From Desulfosporosinus acidiphilus SJ4 (GTDB lineage Bacteria > Bacillota > Desulfitobacteriia > Desulfitobacteriales > Desulfitobacteriaceae), in the NCBI RefSeq assembly GCF_000255115.2, contig NC_018068.1, forward strand, positions 1,054,001-1,118,000: a stretch of DNA of 64,000 bases. Direction: 5' to 3'. A program made the translations under genes and the position numbers. The notes under the pieces were generated by a model. It made no database searches. It was not told the origin of the DNA and saw nothing but the letters and a program-made list of their open reading frames with translations. Every line of letters begins with the position of its first letter. Within the stretch, counting starts at the first letter, position 1. Positions 1 through 8,454 of the stretch are shown here, piece by piece.

Positions 1-246
1 CCACTTTCATGGCATGTAGTCCAGGAATTAGGCTATGTATTGAATTATATTTCTATCAGTGAACCATTACCTACTATTTTTAAGCCCGTTTCTCCTCCAC
101 CATATATGAATGGAGGACCTAAAGACTTTTTAGCATGGGTTATTGAATGCAGAGAAAAAGACTTCACACCAGACATTTGCTTGAAGTGGCTTGAGGGGCG
201 TTTGCCCCGGCCCGTTGATGAAATTTCCCAGTGGAACAACGATTAA
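1..246 (+). CDS. C-terminal end of an unidentified protein (5' partial)
   Basis: The frame is open from base 1 to the stop at 244-246, with no stop upstream, so this is probably the last 81 codons of a gene that starts outside the window. A TTG at 40 could serve as a start but has no ribosome site in front of it. The tail contains a proline-rich stretch (KPVSPPPYMNGG) and ends in a polar segment. I do not recognise the family. The following 100 bases contain no clear gene or strong terminator. Confidence 0.45.
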   Translation, partial: PLSWHVVQELGYVLNYISISEPLPTIFKPVSPPPYMNGGPKDFLAWVIECREKDFTPDICLKWLEGRLPRPVDEISQWNND

Positions 247-340
247 ATAGATGAGAAAAAACCAGGGCTTAAATTAACAACCAACGTCTAATTGTTCTTA
301 AACTCTTCAGTGAAGATGCCGTCCCTCCGCTGACTCAGGA

Positions 341-581
341 AAGAAAAAGATACTTGAAGAAATGAAAAAAGTTTTTGTAGAAATTCCTTACGGAGTTGAC
401 CACACTCTGAAGGTATTACAAAATACGGAAGAAATAATCACAATTGTCGCATTTCTACATGATATAGGGGCAGTCAAAGCCCAAAAAAAAGTCCAGGTCT
501 ATTAATGGCAAATATCAAGAAAAAGAGGGGCCAGTGGTGGCACAAGAGATACTGCAAAAAGTAATAGCTTTACAAAGGTAG
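341..581 (+). pseudogene. Frameshifted HD-domain phosphohydrolase remnant
   Basis: From the ATG at 362 the frame reads MKKVFVEIPYGVDHTLKVL and then FLHDIGAVKAQ. It contains the H and HD residues typical of small HD-superfamily metal-dependent phosphohydrolases. It stops at 503-505 just after a run of eight A (483-490). In the +1-shifted frame the expected continuation resumes (NGKYQEKEGPVVAQEILQKV) and stops at 579-581. The simplest reading is a single-base slip in the A-run. The protein is also shorter than usual family members, so the 3' end is probably lost as well. The 5' limit is uncertain because codons for KKKILEE precede the ATG in frame. A sequencing error in the homopolymer could mimic the slip. 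Confidence 0.6.
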
Positions 582-614
582 TAAGGCGACTTACTATATA
601 GTAAGGTGGCTAAC
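581..614 (+). promoter_or_regulatory. Tandem palindromic operator upstream of the MarR gene
   Basis: Two related 14-base boxes lie 20 bases apart. GTAAGGCGACTTAC (581-594) has perfect GTAAG/CTTAC arms. GTAAGGTGGCTAAC (601-614) is an imperfect copy. They sit directly before the ribosome site AAAGGAGG (616-623) of the MarR gene. The position and symmetry fit an autoregulatory MarR operator; binding is inferred. Confidence 0.6.
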
Positions 615-630
615 AAAAGGAGGATATTAT

Positions 631-1155
631 TTGGAAGGATTTAGATTTAGTTTAAGGGACCTACCGCAACGGGATATATTAGATAAATTTTCAAAACGTT
701 TTCCAAATCTAAATAAAGAATCAGTTGAGAGCTGCATTGCTTTATTAAGAACTGCTTCTGACATATCTAAACTTTTTGAGAGTAACTTTGCAAAACATGG
801 TTTGTCCGAAGGTAGATTTACAATTTTAATGCTTTTGTATCGTCAGGACAATCATTTGCTGTCTCCCGCATCGCTGAGTCAGAAGGCTGAAGTTACCAGA
901 GCAACCATGACAGGACTTATTAGTGGTCTTGAAACTCAAGGTTTCATAGAAAAAGTCCCTAATCCTAATGACCAGAGAGGTTATTTAGTTCATCTTTGTC
1001 AAAAGGGATTAGATTTATTGAATGAAATTCTGCCCAATCATTATATGTTGAACGCTTCGATTATGTCTGGACTAGAACAAAGTCAGTTAAACGAGTTAAT
1101 GTCTTTATTAAATGCCTTAAGATTAAATTTACCAAATACAATTCAGGGGGAATGA
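631..1155 (+). CDS. MarR-family transcriptional regulator
   Basis: A 174-residue winged-helix regulator. The DNA-binding region is about residues 79-125: SPASLSQKAEVTRATMT forms the helix-turn-helix, and PNPNDQRGYLVHL the basic wing. A longer than usual N-terminal extension of about 40 residues precedes the first dimerisation helices. The start is TTG at 631, chosen because AAAGGAGG ends seven bases upstream. The stop is four bases before the start of the nitroreductase gene, so the two form one operon. Tandem palindromes just upstream suggest autoregulation, with the nitroreductase as co-regulated effector. The signal molecule cannot be read from sequence; electrophiles, quinones or nitro compounds are usual for such pairs. 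Confidence 0.85.
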   Translation: MEGFRFSLRDLPQRDILDKFSKRFPNLNKESVESCIALLRTASDISKLFESNFAKHGLSEGRFTILMLLYRQDNHLLSPASLSQKAEVTRATMTGLISGLETQGFIEKVPNPNDQRGYLVHLCQKGLDLLNEILPNHYMLNASIMSGLEQSQLNELMSLLNALRLNLPNTIQGE

Positions 1156-1159
1156 TTAA

Positions 1160-1798
1160 ATGTCAATTGACCAAAATCTTGATGAGATCATTAAAGCTCG
1201 CCGTTCTATTCGTCTGTTTACTTCTGAGATGCCTACTAAAGAGGACATTAAAGCCATTATACAAGCTGGAGTTTTAGCTCCCTTTGCAGGTTTAGCAAAT
1301 ACAGGTAAGGATGGACGCAAATTTATTGTTGTTTCCAGAAACAATCCACTTATTAACCAATTATCAAGCGTAGTAAAGAATCGGGCTGGTGTCTTTGCCG
1401 AACAATTTAATGCCCAAACAAATTCAAATCCAATACTCCGGGCTCAGGGACAGGGATTCTTAAAACGTTTGGAAATGACTGCTCAGCAAGGACCTTTAGG
1501 TATTGGAAGTGCACCATATTATATAGTGGTCGCAGAAAAAAGAGGAATACCCGATGTACAACACAAATCACTTGCCCATTGCATGGAAAATATGTGGTTA
1601 AAAGCAACGGCATTAGGGTTAGGTTTTCATTTAGTTACAATCACTACCCAAATGGAGCAAGATAATGAGTTTTGTAATCTACTTAGTCTCCCGTTTGGAG
1701 AGTACAGATTAGACGGATGTGCAATTGGATTTCCAGCACAAAATCCTCCCCAACCAATACGTTCCAGCATAGATGACGTGACCACCTGGTTTCTGTAA
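1160..1798 (+). CDS. Nitroreductase-family flavoprotein
   Basis: 212 residues. The N-terminal ARRSIRLF motif is the classic FMN-phosphate-binding start of the nitroreductase fold, and the C-terminal half carries the usual AIGFPAQ segment. Enzymes of this family use FMN and NAD(P)H to reduce nitroaromatics, quinones or enones. Several catalyse other redox steps, so the substrate is open. It starts four bases after the MarR gene stop and is almost certainly controlled by it. No signal peptide is seen, so it acts in the cytoplasm. The length is normal. Confidence 0.85.
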   Translation: MSIDQNLDEIIKARRSIRLFTSEMPTKEDIKAIIQAGVLAPFAGLANTGKDGRKFIVVSRNNPLINQLSSVVKNRAGVFAEQFNAQTNSNPILRAQGQGFLKRLEMTAQQGPLGIGSAPYYIVVAEKRGIPDVQHKSLAHCMENMWLKATALGLGFHLVTITTQMEQDNEFCNLLSLPFGEYRLDGCAIGFPAQNPPQPIRSSIDDVTTWFL

Positions 1799-1943
1799 GA
1801 ATCTTTTTCTGATATAACTTTTTCGGAATGGACTCAAACTGAAAGTTTTGTTGGATAATAGCGGTAAGCCCATCAATGGACTTTCGCCAGATTTTTGTGT
1901 AAAATCAATATTTGGAAAACTAAAATGGATTGAGTGATTTGAG

Positions 1944-3098
1944 ATGGAAAATAAAGTGAAAATGGGTGGTCATCCGGGTGGACACCCAGGAATGAACGTT
2001 GACTACGATAAGAACCCTTTCATCGTAATCTGGGAAACTACTCGTGCATGTGGGCTTAAGTGCCAACACTGTCGTGCAGATGCGCAACCTGATCCGCATC
2101 CGGAGGAGTTAACGCACGAGCAAGGTATCGCGCTAATCGATGAAATCTACGAAATGGACAACCCGATGCTAGTTTTCACTGGTGGGGACTGCATGCTTCG
2201 AAAAGACCTTTTTGAATTGGCAGACTACGCTATTAAAAAAGGAATGCGTGTTTCGATGAGCCCCAGTGCTACTGTTGAAGTAACAAAAGAGCGCATGGAC
2301 ATGGCGAAAAAAATTGGGATTTCTCGTTGGAGTTTCTCAATTGACGGTGCAGATGCTAAGACGCATGATGCTTTCCGTGGAATCGATGGAACTTTTGACT
2401 TAACAATCGAGAAAGTTAAGTATTTAAATGAAATTGGTATATCTCACCAAATCAATACTTGCATTAACAAAGCAAATTTACACCAACTGGAGCAAATGGC
2501 GGAATTGATGAAAGAGTTGAAGACTTCGGTTTGGTACATTATAATGATGATTCCAACCGGACGTGCTTCAATGGATGATTGCATAACAGCTGCAGAGCAC
2601 GAAGAAGTATTCAAGTGGTTATACGAGTTAAGTAAAGTTGCGCCTTATGATATAAAAACAACTGCAGGTCAGCACTATCGTCGTGTTGTATTCCAACAAC
2701 GTGCTAAGGAAAACGGTACTACAGGTGAGGAAATCACGTTCGAAGGTACTAAGACACGAGACATGGCTCAGTTCATTGATGGTTTAGCAAGAGCACCAAA
2801 AGCAGTTAACGATGGAAATGGTTTCATCTTCGTATCACACACTGGTGACGTTTCACCAAGTGGATTTTTACCATTAGTAGTTGGTAACGTTAAGGAAAAT
2901 AGACTGCGCGACATCTACCGTGAAAGCCCTATTTTAAAAGACTTGCGTTCGCCAGATAAGTACGAAGGTAAATGTGGTATTTGTGAGTTCAACAAAGTTT
3001 GTGGTGGGTCAAGAGCACGTGCCTACGGCGCAACTGGAAACTATATGGCATCAGAGCCATTCTGCGTGTATATTCCAGAGAAGATGAGAAAGAAATAG
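1944..3098 (+). CDS. Radical SAM/SPASM protein, AhbD/NirJ-like
   Basis: 384 residues. The radical SAM cluster motif is C36-x3-C40-x2-C43, following WETTRACGLKC. The C-terminal SPASM region holds C344, C347, C353 and C374 in CGICEFNKVCGGSRARAYG, the pattern of the AhbD/NirJ haem-biosynthesis group and of BA_1875-type proteins. The N-terminus is unusual: a short His/Gly-rich segment, GGHPGGHPG, at residues 8-16. The gene is monocistronic, with a strong terminator 12 bases downstream and no haem genes or peptide precursor beside it. It presumably performs a SAM-radical modification with an auxiliary Fe-S cluster. The substrate is unknown, and a haem d1 or siroheme branch role is only one possibility. 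Confidence 0.8.
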   Translation: MENKVKMGGHPGGHPGMNVDYDKNPFIVIWETTRACGLKCQHCRADAQPDPHPEELTHEQGIALIDEIYEMDNPMLVFTGGDCMLRKDLFELADYAIKKGMRVSMSPSATVEVTKERMDMAKKIGISRWSFSIDGADAKTHDAFRGIDGTFDLTIEKVKYLNEIGISHQINTCINKANLHQLEQMAELMKELKTSVWYIIMMIPTGRASMDDCITAAEHEEVFKWLYELSKVAPYDIKTTAGQHYRRVVFQQRAKENGTTGEEITFEGTKTRDMAQFIDGLARAPKAVNDGNGFIFVSHTGDVSPSGFLPLVVGNVKENRLRDIYRESPILKDLRSPDKYEGKCGICEFNKVCGGSRARAYGATGNYMASEPFCVYIPEKMRKK

Positions 3099-3110
3099 AA
3101 TTATAGTGTG

Positions 3111-3138
3111 AACGCCTGCGATTTTCGCGGGCGTTTTT
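3111..3138 (+). terminator. Rho-independent terminator after the radical SAM gene
   Basis: An 11-pair stem (AACGCCTGCGA with TCGCGGGCGTT, one G-U pair) with a TTT loop is followed by TTTTT. Confidence 0.85.
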
Positions 3139-3227
3139 AATATGATATAATTCTTGGTGCATGAATTCAATTTCTAAGGCATCAAGAAGCATTAAAGGTG
3201 TTACAAATACATAGTGGGAGATATAAG

Positions 3228-5372
3228 GTGATTAGCGAGAAGGATTTCTTTGCAGAGATCAAGGCTAGAGGTTTTGATTTAACTGAACAGCAAAAACGGG
3301 CTGTGGTCCATAACCATGGCCCTCTTTTACTTTTAGCTGTTCCCGGTGCAGGCAAGACGACGGTTCTCACTGTTCGTTTAGCCTATTTGATTCTTGTCAA
3401 AAACATAGATCCTCGAAGGATTCTTTGTCTAACCTTCGGACGGGCAGCAGCCAGGGAAATGCGTGAACGGTTTGTTGCGAATTTTGGGGCAATGGTCAGC
3501 AGTCAAAATAATGGCTGTGGGGAAATTCAATTTTCTACGATTCATAGCTTTGCTTATGAAATAGTTCGAACCGCTTTTCGACAAAGAGGTACCAGATTTG
3601 AAATTATTGAGGAACAAACAGGCGCTGATAGCAAGATGGGAGTTCTTCGTAAAATCTACGAAAAGCATAATATTTCCGCAATTACCGATGAGCAGCTGGA
3701 AGGGTTGCAGAATTGCATTTGTTACGTAAAAAATACCTTAAGCAAACCTGAAGAGCTTTTAAATTGTGACATTAAGAATTTTTCCCTTATTTATAAGGAT
3801 TATGAGAACTATAAGCAAAGCAGCCAGCCGCGTCTGATTGATTATGACGATATGCTTTCCCTTGCCTTTCAAGAGTTAATGGAAAATCCGACGTACTTAG
3901 CGTGTTATCGAAAGCGATTTGACTATATTCTTACGGATGAAAGCCAAGATACGTCTCTTCTACAGCACAAAATCATCGAAATGATCGTTAAACCCAAGAG
4001 CAATATTTTTGTAGTGGGGGATGATGATCAGTCAATTTTTGGGTTTCGAGCGGCTGAACCAAAGTACCTTTTAGAGTTTGAACAGACTTACTCCGATGCA
4101 AAGATCCTTCGCATGGAGCAAAATTTTCGCTCGACTCCGCAGATTGTGGACGCTGCCTGTGGTTTTATTCGTTCTAATAAACTGCGATTTGATAAAGATA
4201 TGTTTACTGAGAATCCCAAGGGAGACGCTCTTCGGATTGGGCAATTTGAAGGGATTAGAGAACAAAATCAATTTATTATTCAGAAACTCAAGAGTCAAAA
4301 GGATTTGACAAAGGTAGGGGTTTTGTACCGAAATAATTTATCCGCCATTTATTTAGCAGATGCGTTAGATCGGGCTAATATTTCCTTTTATATGCGTGAA
4401 TCAGGTAAACAGAGGTTTTTCACCCACTGGGCCATTAACGATATGTTGAATTTTCTTCGCTTCTCATTTAACGATAAAAGCTTGTCCGTTTTGGAGCGAA
4501 TTTGGTCTAAGTTGAGTTGTCCTATACGTAAGCAACATCTTGATTTACTGAAGCAAATGCCAATCAATCGTTCAATCTTCGAAATCTTGGCTGAACAACC
4601 GGGAGTGACCTTAAAGGGAAGATCAGAGTACTTAGACCTCAAAAAGTGGTTTAAGGAGCTTAATACTCTTTCACCTGCTCAGGCGATCCATTATATCAGA
4701 AACCAACTGGATTATGATAAAGCAATGAAGAGAATATGTGAGTCCTTAGGTTTTTCTGAAGAATATGTCGGAAGTCTCTTAGATCTTCTGAGTTCAATCG
4801 CACAGAATGAATGTACAATTGTGGATTTTGCCAATCGTTTAACGTATCTTGAAGAGCAGATGACGTCTTCGCATAAAAATAAACACAAAAATGCCGTGAC
4901 CCTTTCAACCATCCATTCTGCCAAGGGTTTAGAATGGGAACAGGTCTACCTAATTGATCTTGTCGAAGGGATTATTCCTGAACGGGAGACGATTAAGGCT
5001 GAGAAAGGTGGAAAGAACGAATTATTAGAAGAGGAGAGACGTCTTTTCTATGTCGGCATGACCAGAGCTAAACGCCAGTTAACCTTATGCTCTATGAATT
5101 ATTATCATCATAAACGAGTGAAAGTTTCCCGTTTTATCCGTGAGGTCAATCTTGTGATGCAAGGTAAAAACCCTCAAGAGGTGACCCAACAGGAAGTATC
5201 AAGCCCTATGAGCGATTTAGTTGCAGGGTTGGTTATACAACATAAGTCATTTGGAGAGGGAGTCATTGTTAACGATGAGGGAAATGTAATTGTAGTTCGT
5301 TTTAAGAACGGTTCACAGCGTTCGTTCATGAAAGATATCTGTGCCAAGCAGAGGTTGATTTGGGCTATATAA
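3228..5372 (+). CDS. UvrD/PcrA/Rep-type superfamily 1A DNA helicase
   Basis: 714 residues from the GTG at 3228, chosen because GGGAG lies seven bases before it. An earlier in-frame GTG at 3198 has no ribosome site. All SF1A motifs are visible: Q motif (TEQQKRAV), Walker A (AVPGAGKTT), DESQDTS, VGDDDQSIFGFRAAEP, NFRSTPQIV, TIHSAKGLEW and VGMTRAKRQL. The C-terminal 45 residues (HKSFGEGVIV to FMKDI) resemble the Tudor-like tail of PcrA, which contacts RNA polymerase. It is an ATP-driven 3'-5' helicase for repair or conflict resolution. It is shorter than PcrA and distinct from RecB/AddA because no nuclease domain is present. It stands alone between the radical SAM and ACP genes. Confidence 0.9.
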   Translation: MISEKDFFAEIKARGFDLTEQQKRAVVHNHGPLLLLAVPGAGKTTVLTVRLAYLILVKNIDPRRILCLTFGRAAAREMRERFVANFGAMVSSQNNGCGEIQFSTIHSFAYEIVRTAFRQRGTRFEIIEEQTGADSKMGVLRKIYEKHNISAITDEQLEGLQNCICYVKNTLSKPEELLNCDIKNFSLIYKDYENYKQSSQPRLIDYDDMLSLAFQELMENPTYLACYRKRFDYILTDESQDTSLLQHKIIEMIVKPKSNIFVVGDDDQSIFGFRAAEPKYLLEFEQTYSDAKILRMEQNFRSTPQIVDAACGFIRSNKLRFDKDMFTENPKGDALRIGQFEGIREQNQFIIQKLKSQKDLTKVGVLYRNNLSAIYLADALDRANISFYMRESGKQRFFTHWAINDMLNFLRFSFNDKSLSVLERIWSKLSCPIRKQHLDLLKQMPINRSIFEILAEQPGVTLKGRSEYLDLKKWFKELNTLSPAQAIHYIRNQLDYDKAMKRICESLGFSEEYVGSLLDLLSSIAQNECTIVDFANRLTYLEEQMTSSHKNKHKNAVTLSTIHSAKGLEWEQVYLIDLVEGIIPERETIKAEKGGKNELLEEERRLFYVGMTRAKRQLTLCSMNYYHHKRVKVSRFIREVNLVMQGKNPQEVTQQEVSSPMSDLVAGLVIQHKSFGEGVIVNDEGNVIVVRFKNGSQRSFMKDICAKQRLIWAI

Positions 5373-5488
5373 TTTGGGCTATCCGTTGTAAAATCATACC
5401 ATGGTCTATTCGTTTTAAACGGCGAATTAGAATTTGAATCAACCCACACAATATTACATAAGCGTTGAGAGAAGGAGTGTGACTAAAA

Positions 5489-5725
5489 ATGGAAGACAGA
5501 GTACTATTCACTTTAAATCATATTTTACAAAAGAAGAAGAGAAAGATAACCCTGGAGAGCCGTTTGCGGGAAGACTTATTTGTTGATTCGGTAGATATGT
5601 CGATGATTATTGGGGACCTGGAGGATGAATTCGAGATAACGATTACTGATGACGAGTTTGCAGATGTGGTTACCGTCAATGATATTGTAGAAAAACTGAA
5701 AGCGAGAGGTTTATCCGATTACTGA
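5489..5725 (+). CDS. Acyl carrier protein (solitary)
   Basis: 78 residues with the acyl-carrier fold. The phosphopantetheine attachment serine is S34 in FVDSVDMSM, where the usual DSL reads DSV. The acidic helix II that docks partner enzymes follows (IIGDLEDEFEI). GGAG precedes the ATG by about ten bases. It is not next to fatty-acid synthesis genes, so it is probably a secondary or specialised carrier rather than the housekeeping AcpP. A terminator follows. Its cognate enzymes cannot be named from this window. Confidence 0.85.
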   Translation: MEDRVLFTLNHILQKKKRKITLESRLREDLFVDSVDMSMIIGDLEDEFEITITDDEFADVVTVNDIVEKLKARGLSDY

Positions 5726-5800
5726 TCGATAATAAATTCGTTGTAATTTCATAACCTCCGTTCCCAGTTATTGACGGCTTAATTTATGATCAGAAAAAAG

Positions 5801-5835
5801 AAATAACCGCTCCGACTAGGTTTGCGGTTATTTCT
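5801..5835 (+). terminator. Terminator after the ACP gene
   Basis: The stem AAATAACCGC / GCGGTTATTT (5801-5810 with 5824-5833) has a 13-base loop. It is A/T-flanked on both sides, so it could work in both directions. Confidence 0.75.
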
Positions 5836-5871
5836 TATAGTCTGTAAAACTGAACGAATACACCGAAATAC

Positions 5872-6015
5872 GCACGTTTAATTTTTGACATAGTTACAAG
5901 TCCCCAGGCTAGGGAATTTTATCTTAAGATGGGGGCAATGCCTTGCGGGGAAGTAGAGTCTCTCCTTGAAAGGGGACGAATAATCCCTCACTTAATTTAT
6001 ATAATAGCAAGCTAA
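5872..6015 (+). pseudogene. C-terminal relic of a GNAT acetyltransferase
   Basis: The frame reads ARLIFDIVTSPQAREFYLKM followed by GAMPCGEVES and GRIIPHLIY, ending at TAA 6013-6015. AREFYxKMGA followed by G...PhL is the standard C-terminal part of GNAT N-acetyltransferases (motif B). There is no start codon or ribosome site, and the N-terminal acetyl-CoA-binding part is missing. This is a decayed 3' fragment lying between the ACP terminator and the SGNH gene. Confidence 0.6.
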
Positions 6016-6131
6016 AATTTAATTTTTGCTTAGTCTTAAAATTAGTTTACCAGGTTGTATTAAACCATTGATAAATAAAAAGTAAAAAAGAATAAAGTTG
6101 TGACTTAGTAATAAGTTTGAGGTGTAATAAC

Positions 6132-6686
6132 GTGAAGTTAGTTGCAATAGGTGATTCGATCACAGAAGGATACCCTTTTGGCCGGGAGAAATCTTGGGTG
6201 GAATACTTGGCCAAAGAATTAAAATGTGAGGTAATAAATCAAGGCAATAACGGAGATTTTACCAAAGGCATGCTTCATCGATTTGAGCGAGATGTGCTTT
6301 CTTATGCACCCACTCACGTCATTATCCTTGGAGGAGCAAACGACGCTTATGAGGAAATTAGTTTAGAACAAGTTAGTTCGAATTTTGTGCGAATGATTGA
6401 AATGTGTCACAAGCAAGGTGCTATCCCCATATTAGGTATGCCGACACCATCATTAATGGCTGAAGAGGAACGTTTTTTGGAGGATTACAGAAAATGGTTC
6501 GCAGACTATGCAACTAAAAAGTCTATACGTATCATTGACTTTTTTTCACCTTTTCAACATAAAATCAAGTCGGGTCAAGCTGCAGAGTTTTTTGTAGATG
6601 AAGTCCATCCAAGTATTCGGGGTTATGCTTTTATGGGAGAGATTGCTTCTCAAACCTGGAATAGATGGGAAATTATTAAAGTTTAG
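6132..6686 (+). CDS. SGNH/GDSL-type hydrolase
   Basis: 184 residues. Block I is AIGDSITEGYP with the nucleophile serine. Block III is GGAND, with the oxyanion asparagine. Block V is DEVHPS, with catalytic Asp and His. All four SGNH residues are therefore present, predicting an esterase or acyl hydrolase. The GTG at 6132 is preferred because GAGGTG (6119-6124) sits seven bases before it; an upstream in-frame TTG at 6117 overlaps that ribosome site. No signal peptide is visible, so it is probably cytoplasmic, like TesA-related arylesterases in Firmicutes. The substrate is unknown and the gene is monocistronic. Confidence 0.85.
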   Translation: MKLVAIGDSITEGYPFGREKSWVEYLAKELKCEVINQGNNGDFTKGMLHRFERDVLSYAPTHVIILGGANDAYEEISLEQVSSNFVRMIEMCHKQGAIPILGMPTPSLMAEEERFLEDYRKWFADYATKKSIRIIDFFSPFQHKIKSGQAAEFFVDEVHPSIRGYAFMGEIASQTWNRWEIIKV

Positions 6687-6785
6687 TTTCCCTTATATTT
6701 CTTCGTATTAGAGGGATAACTAAAGAAGACTCATAATAGGAACATAAAATTAACGCCAAATAACAGAAAATTAATTTGTAATTTA

Positions 6786-6812
6786 TTGACTGGAGTGCTA
6801 TGATTGTATAAA
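6786..6812 (+). promoter_or_regulatory. Probable promoter of the T-box leader
   Basis: TTGACT (6786-6791) and TATAAA (6807-6812) with a 15-base spacer, short but in the right place ahead of the T-box RNA. Confidence 0.45.
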
Positions 6813-6818
6813 CCGTTG

Positions 6819-7081
6819 AAGGGGAAGTAAAAGCGCAAACCAACCTCACAGAGAGTCGGGTAAGGTGGAATCTCGACAGGTAATGGAGCGAGTAAATGGG
6901 CCCCTGAGGGCGGAACGAAAAAGCAGCCGCTGCTTTAGTAGTTTCCGACGCTGAGCCCGCGTTATGAGGCAAAGGGTGTGTTGGCACTCTGCATGAGAGG
7001 ATGCATTAATTGGTGCATCAATTAAGGTGGTACCGCAGATTTACGTCTGTCCTTATTGTTAGGGGCAGACGTCTTATTTTT
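6819..7081 (+). promoter_or_regulatory. T-box riboswitch leader, candidate Trp specificity
   Basis: The hallmark T-box sequence AAGGTGGTACCGCAG is at 7024-7038. It is followed by a terminator stem (ACGTCTG 7043-7049 with CAGACGT 7066-7072) and a T-rich run. Upstream, the Stem I region pairs GGGG (6821-6824) with CCCC (about 6901-6904) and carries an AGTA element. The 3' side of the putative specifier loop reads AGTAAATGGG. A UGG codon (Trp) at 6897-6899 followed by a purine is the best specifier candidate, but this assignment is inferred by eye. Uncharged tRNA would permit read-through into the DAHP synthase gene. Confidence 0.85.
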
Positions 7082-7189
7082 GAGTCCACTCTCGGTTTTG
7101 GTTCTCTGTGAAACTTTTGAAACGACGCAGAAGCTTGAAACGTGCAGAGAAATTACCCGCAAATTTTGAATTTGAGGGAGGAAATGATG

Positions 7190-8326
7190 ATGAAAGACTT
7201 GAAATTGGCAGGACTTGACTCAGAACGAAGCATCATTGAAGTGGACGGGGTAAGCATTGGCGGAAAGGAAATTATCTTGATGGGCGGCCCATGTGCTGTT
7301 GAATCAAGTATTCAGATGCAAGAGTCTGCCGCAGTGGTTAAGAAAGCAGGCGGAAAAATTCTGCGCGGGGGAGTTTTTAAACCCCGCACCTCACCCTATA
7401 GTTTTCAAGGCTTAGGTATGGAAGGCGTAAATTATATGGTTCAGGCGGCCAAGGAATATGGTCTGCTCTGCGTCACCGAAGTCGTTGACACTCGGAGCTT
7501 GGAGTTAGTGGTGGATAAAGTAGACCTCTTGCAAATAGGTGCCCGCAACATGCAAAATTTCGAACTGCTAAAATTAGCAGGCAAGACTAACAAACCCATT
7601 ATTCTTAAAAGGGGTTTGTCGGCCACCATCGAGGAATGGTTGCTGGCCGCAGAATATATTTTGTCAGCCGGCAATCCTCGAGTAATTCTCTGTGAACGGG
7701 GTATTCGCACCTATGAACCCAGTACGAGAAACACTCTGGATGTGAGTGCCGTAGGTGTGGCTAAAGAACTCTCTCATCTTCCGGTCATTATTGACCCAAG
7801 TCATGCCGCTGGGAGAAGAGACTTAATCTCTTCCTTATCGAAAGCTGCTATAGCTGCGGGTGCTGACGGTTTGTTGATTGAAATGCACCCTAACCCGGAT
7901 GAGGCTGTTAGTGATGGGCCACAGTCTCTTACCCCGGAACAATTTATCAATTTAGCTCAAGAGCTGGGCATGGTTGCACAATCTGTCCAGAGGTTTTTTG
8001 ATTTTGGCACTGATGATTCCCTTGAAGCCCTGCGTTCTAAGATCGACTTGGTTGACCGCAGTATTGTAGAAGGTTTAGCGGAACGTATGCAAATTGTCAG
8101 GAAGTTAAGCGATCAGAAACGACTGGACCGAGTCAAGGATGCAAACCGTGAAAAAGAGATAATCCAGCGTTTAATGAGTCTGGCGGAGGAATTGGATCTT
8201 CCAGCAGAATTAGTTAAAAAGATTTATCCCATTATATTTGAGTATGGGATTCAAACTCAAATCAAAAGTAAAATAGAACAAGATAAAAGACTTGATCCCT
8301 CATGCTATTATTTTGGGAGTAAATAG
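7190..8326 (+). CDS. aroF: DAHP synthase fused to C-terminal chorismate mutase
   Basis: 378 residues. Residues about 1-265 are a type I-beta (KDO8PS-like) 3-deoxy-D-arabino-heptulosonate-7-phosphate synthase, with GGPCAVES, FKPRTSPYSFQG, VVIDPSHAAG-type and LIEMHPNPD segments. Residues about 280-365 are an AroQ-type chorismate mutase helix bundle (LRSKIDLVDRSIV, RMQIVRKLSDQK). The enzyme would condense PEP with erythrose 4-phosphate and also turn chorismate into prephenate. The mutase domain probably serves as the feedback sensor. In Bacillus the mutase is N-terminal; here it is C-terminal. The start is one of three consecutive ATGs (7184, 7187, 7190); spacing to GAGGGAGG favours 7190. It is controlled by the T-box immediately upstream. 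Confidence 0.9.
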   Translation: MKDLKLAGLDSERSIIEVDGVSIGGKEIILMGGPCAVESSIQMQESAAVVKKAGGKILRGGVFKPRTSPYSFQGLGMEGVNYMVQAAKEYGLLCVTEVVDTRSLELVVDKVDLLQIGARNMQNFELLKLAGKTNKPIILKRGLSATIEEWLLAAEYILSAGNPRVILCERGIRTYEPSTRNTLDVSAVGVAKELSHLPVIIDPSHAAGRRDLISSLSKAAIAAGADGLLIEMHPNPDEAVSDGPQSLTPEQFINLAQELGMVAQSVQRFFDFGTDDSLEALRSKIDLVDRSIVEGLAERMQIVRKLSDQKRLDRVKDANREKEIIQRLMSLAEELDLPAELVKKIYPIIFEYGIQTQIKSKIEQDKRLDPSCYYFGSK

Positions 8327-8416
8327 TGTAGTGTAATTTTAAGACAACTCTGCTTTTCCTTAAAGAAAAAAACCTGGTCGGTGTTGGTTCTTATGGTCTA
8401 TGAAAATAAGTGAAAC

Positions 8417-8444
8417 GGCTTAGTTCAGTTTTCTGAACTAAGCC
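8417..8444 (+). terminator. Perfect 12-bp hairpin, possible terminator or repeat
   Basis: GGCTTAGTTCAG and CTGAACTAAGCC are separated by TTTT. No T-run follows, so it is either an unusual terminator for the DAHP synthase gene or a member of the GTTCAG/CTGAAC hairpin family seen at 18.8 and 62.2 kb. Confidence 0.4.
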
Positions 8445-8454
8445 TGAGTAAAAA

